Of a DNA stretch of 64,000 nucleotides, positions 63,038-64,000 are shown piece by piece. The notes under the pieces were generated by a model, which saw nothing but the letters and a program-made list of their open reading frames with translations, was not told the origin of the DNA and did no database searches. The DNA comes from CAIKMD01 sp963729935 (GTDB lineage: Bacteria; Pseudomonadota; Alphaproteobacteria; ATCC43930; CGMCC-115725): contig CAVSPW010000005.1 in assembly GCA_963729935.1 (NCBI GenBank), forward strand, positions 1 through 64,000, in the 5' to 3' direction. The first letter of the stretch is position 1. Each line of letters opens with the position of its first letter. The translations under genes and the position numbers were made by a program.

Positions 63038-63904
63038 CTACGGGTGAGCAAGGAATTCGTCGATCCAGCGGCGGTAATCCGCATCCCGCGTCACGCGCTT
63101 CATGAGCTCCGGTGAGGCGATCCCCGGCACGTCCTTTGGCGCCATGCCCTCGCTCAACGCCTTCATCGTCTCATGGACGGCGCGCGCGGCGGCGGCGATC
63201 GGCAAATGGCCCTGGATGCAGATGCGGACGCGCTGCGCGCTCAGATGGGCGAGATCCTGCAGCTCGGGCACCGGCGAGCCCAAGACCAGCGGGATCCGGA
63301 TCGCCTCGGCCACCGCTGCGAGCTCCGCGCGCGTCTTGGCGCCGGCGAGGAAGAAGGCGTCGACGCCGGCGGCCTCATAGGCTTTGGCGCGCGCGATCGT
63401 ATCGGCGAGCCCCGTGATCGCGATCGAGGAGCTGCGGCCGACGATGACGAGGCTCTTGTCCTGCCGCCCGGCGAGCGCGGCACGCATCTTGCCGACGCCC
63501 TCTTCGATCGAAAGGAGCTGCGGCTTGTCGGGCGAGCCAAAGGGGACCGGCAGCAGCGTATCCTCGATCGAAAGGCCGCAGACGCCCGAGGTTTCGAGCT
63601 CCTCGACCGTGCGCTTGACGTTGAGCGCATTGCCGTAGCCGTGGTCGGCATCGGTCATCAGCGGAAGATTGCCGGCACGGTTGATTCGCAATGCCTGGCC
63701 GGCGAATTCCGAGAGGGTCAGCACGACCAGATCGGGCGCGCCCAATACCGCGAGCGAGGCAACCGAGCCCGAGAACATGCCGATCTCGTAACCCAGATCC
63801 TCCGCGATGCGGACCGAGATCGGATCGAAGACCGAGGCCGGATAGACGCATTTTTTGCCGGCCAGCACGGCACGAAAGCTTTCCCGGCGCGCTTTCCAGT
63901 CCAT
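63038..63904 (-). CDS. oxaloacetate decarboxylase (isocitrate lyase/PEP mutase superfamily)
   Basis: A 288-residue TIM-barrel enzyme. The sequence pattern YPASVFDPISVRIAEDLGYE, GSVASLAVLGAPDLVVLTLS, DADHGYGNALNVKRTVEELE and LSIEDTLLPVPFG closely follows the Pseudomonas oxaloacetate decarboxylase PA4872, a PEP mutase superfamily member that decarboxylates oxaloacetate to pyruvate. The isocitrate lyase KKCG motif is absent, so it is not an isocitrate lyase. The remaining 63905-64000 contains only its upstream sequence. Confidence 0.82.
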   Translation of the reverse strand: MDWKARRESFRAVLAGKKCVYPASVFDPISVRIAEDLGYEIGMFSGSVASLAVLGAPDLVVLTLSEFAGQALRINRAGNLPLMTDADHGYGNALNVKRTVEELETSGVCGLSIEDTLLPVPFGSPDKPQLLSIEEGVGKMRAALAGRQDKSLVIVGRSSSIAITGLADTIARAKAYEAAGVDAFFLAGAKTRAELAAVAEAIRIPLVLGSPVPELQDLAHLSAQRVRICIQGHLPIAAAARAVHETMKALSEGMAPKDVPGIASPELMKRVTRDADYRRWIDEFLAHP

Positions 63905-64000
63905 CCCTGCCGTCTCCTCTGCCGAAAACGCTAAATTCTGCGGTCGGAATTCAAAGTTAATTCATTGCTCCAGGTCATTCTAGCGCGGATTGCCGCGCGA

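Overview
The window is a GC-rich bacterial chromosome segment. The conserved gene order, an ATP12-family chaperone, a DUF1489 gene, a 1390-residue RpoB and the fused malic enzyme/phosphotransacetylase all point to an alphaproteobacterium, most like the Rhodospirillales group. No finer assignment is supported. I see no insertion sequence, integrase, phage gene or CRISPR array.

Region 1 (1-4.8 kb): the 5' end of a 16S rRNA gene leaves the window on the minus strand, behind two tandem sigma70-type promoters and a boxA antitermination element. A DUF1489 gene, a PrlF/MazF-type toxin-antitoxin pair, a periplasmic Spy/CpxP-like protein, maeB and tRNA-Leu(GAG) follow.

Region 2 (4.8-15.5 kb, plus strand): lipB, a two-PDZ HtrA/Deg protease, rarA, a small exported protein, an RluC-type pseudouridine synthase, an ATP12 chaperone, and the acyl-CoA (propionyl-CoA) carboxylase beta and alpha subunits followed by acylphosphatase and an LplT-like transporter.

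Region 3 (15.5-48.6 kb, minus strand): one of the most complete ribosomal/transcription superclusters possible. In transcription order it runs tRNA-Tyr, tRNA-Gly, tuf copy 2, a PagL-like outer-membrane protein, tRNA-Trp, secE, nusG, rplKAJL, rpoBC, a strong terminator, then a new promoter and rpsL, rpsG, fusA, tuf copy 1, the S10 operon, the spc operon, secY, adk and the alpha operon through rplQ. rpoB carries a one-base frameshift. The two tuf genes are identical in DNA exactly from start to stop codon. Ribosomal proteins L30 and S5 have unusual low-complexity N-terminal extensions.

Region 4 (48.7-51 kb): two small lipoproteins, a carboxymuconolactone decarboxylase-like protein, rlmB and a 50-residue DUF3096 membrane protein.

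Region 5 (51-63 kb): an accessory cell-surface glycan locus. It has GT9, GT2, GT4 and DPM1-like GT2 glycosyltransferases, GDP-mannose 4,6-dehydratase, a UDP-glucuronate 4-epimerase, an SDR protein, and cysD plus the fused cysNC, which make the sulfate donor PAPS. A decayed fragment of a second GT2 gene lies at about 61.87-61.97 kb. Together this suggests a deoxysugar- and uronate-containing, possibly sulfated, surface polysaccharide, although no sulfotransferase lies inside the window. The window ends with an oxaloacetate decarboxylase of the isocitrate lyase/PEP mutase superfamily.
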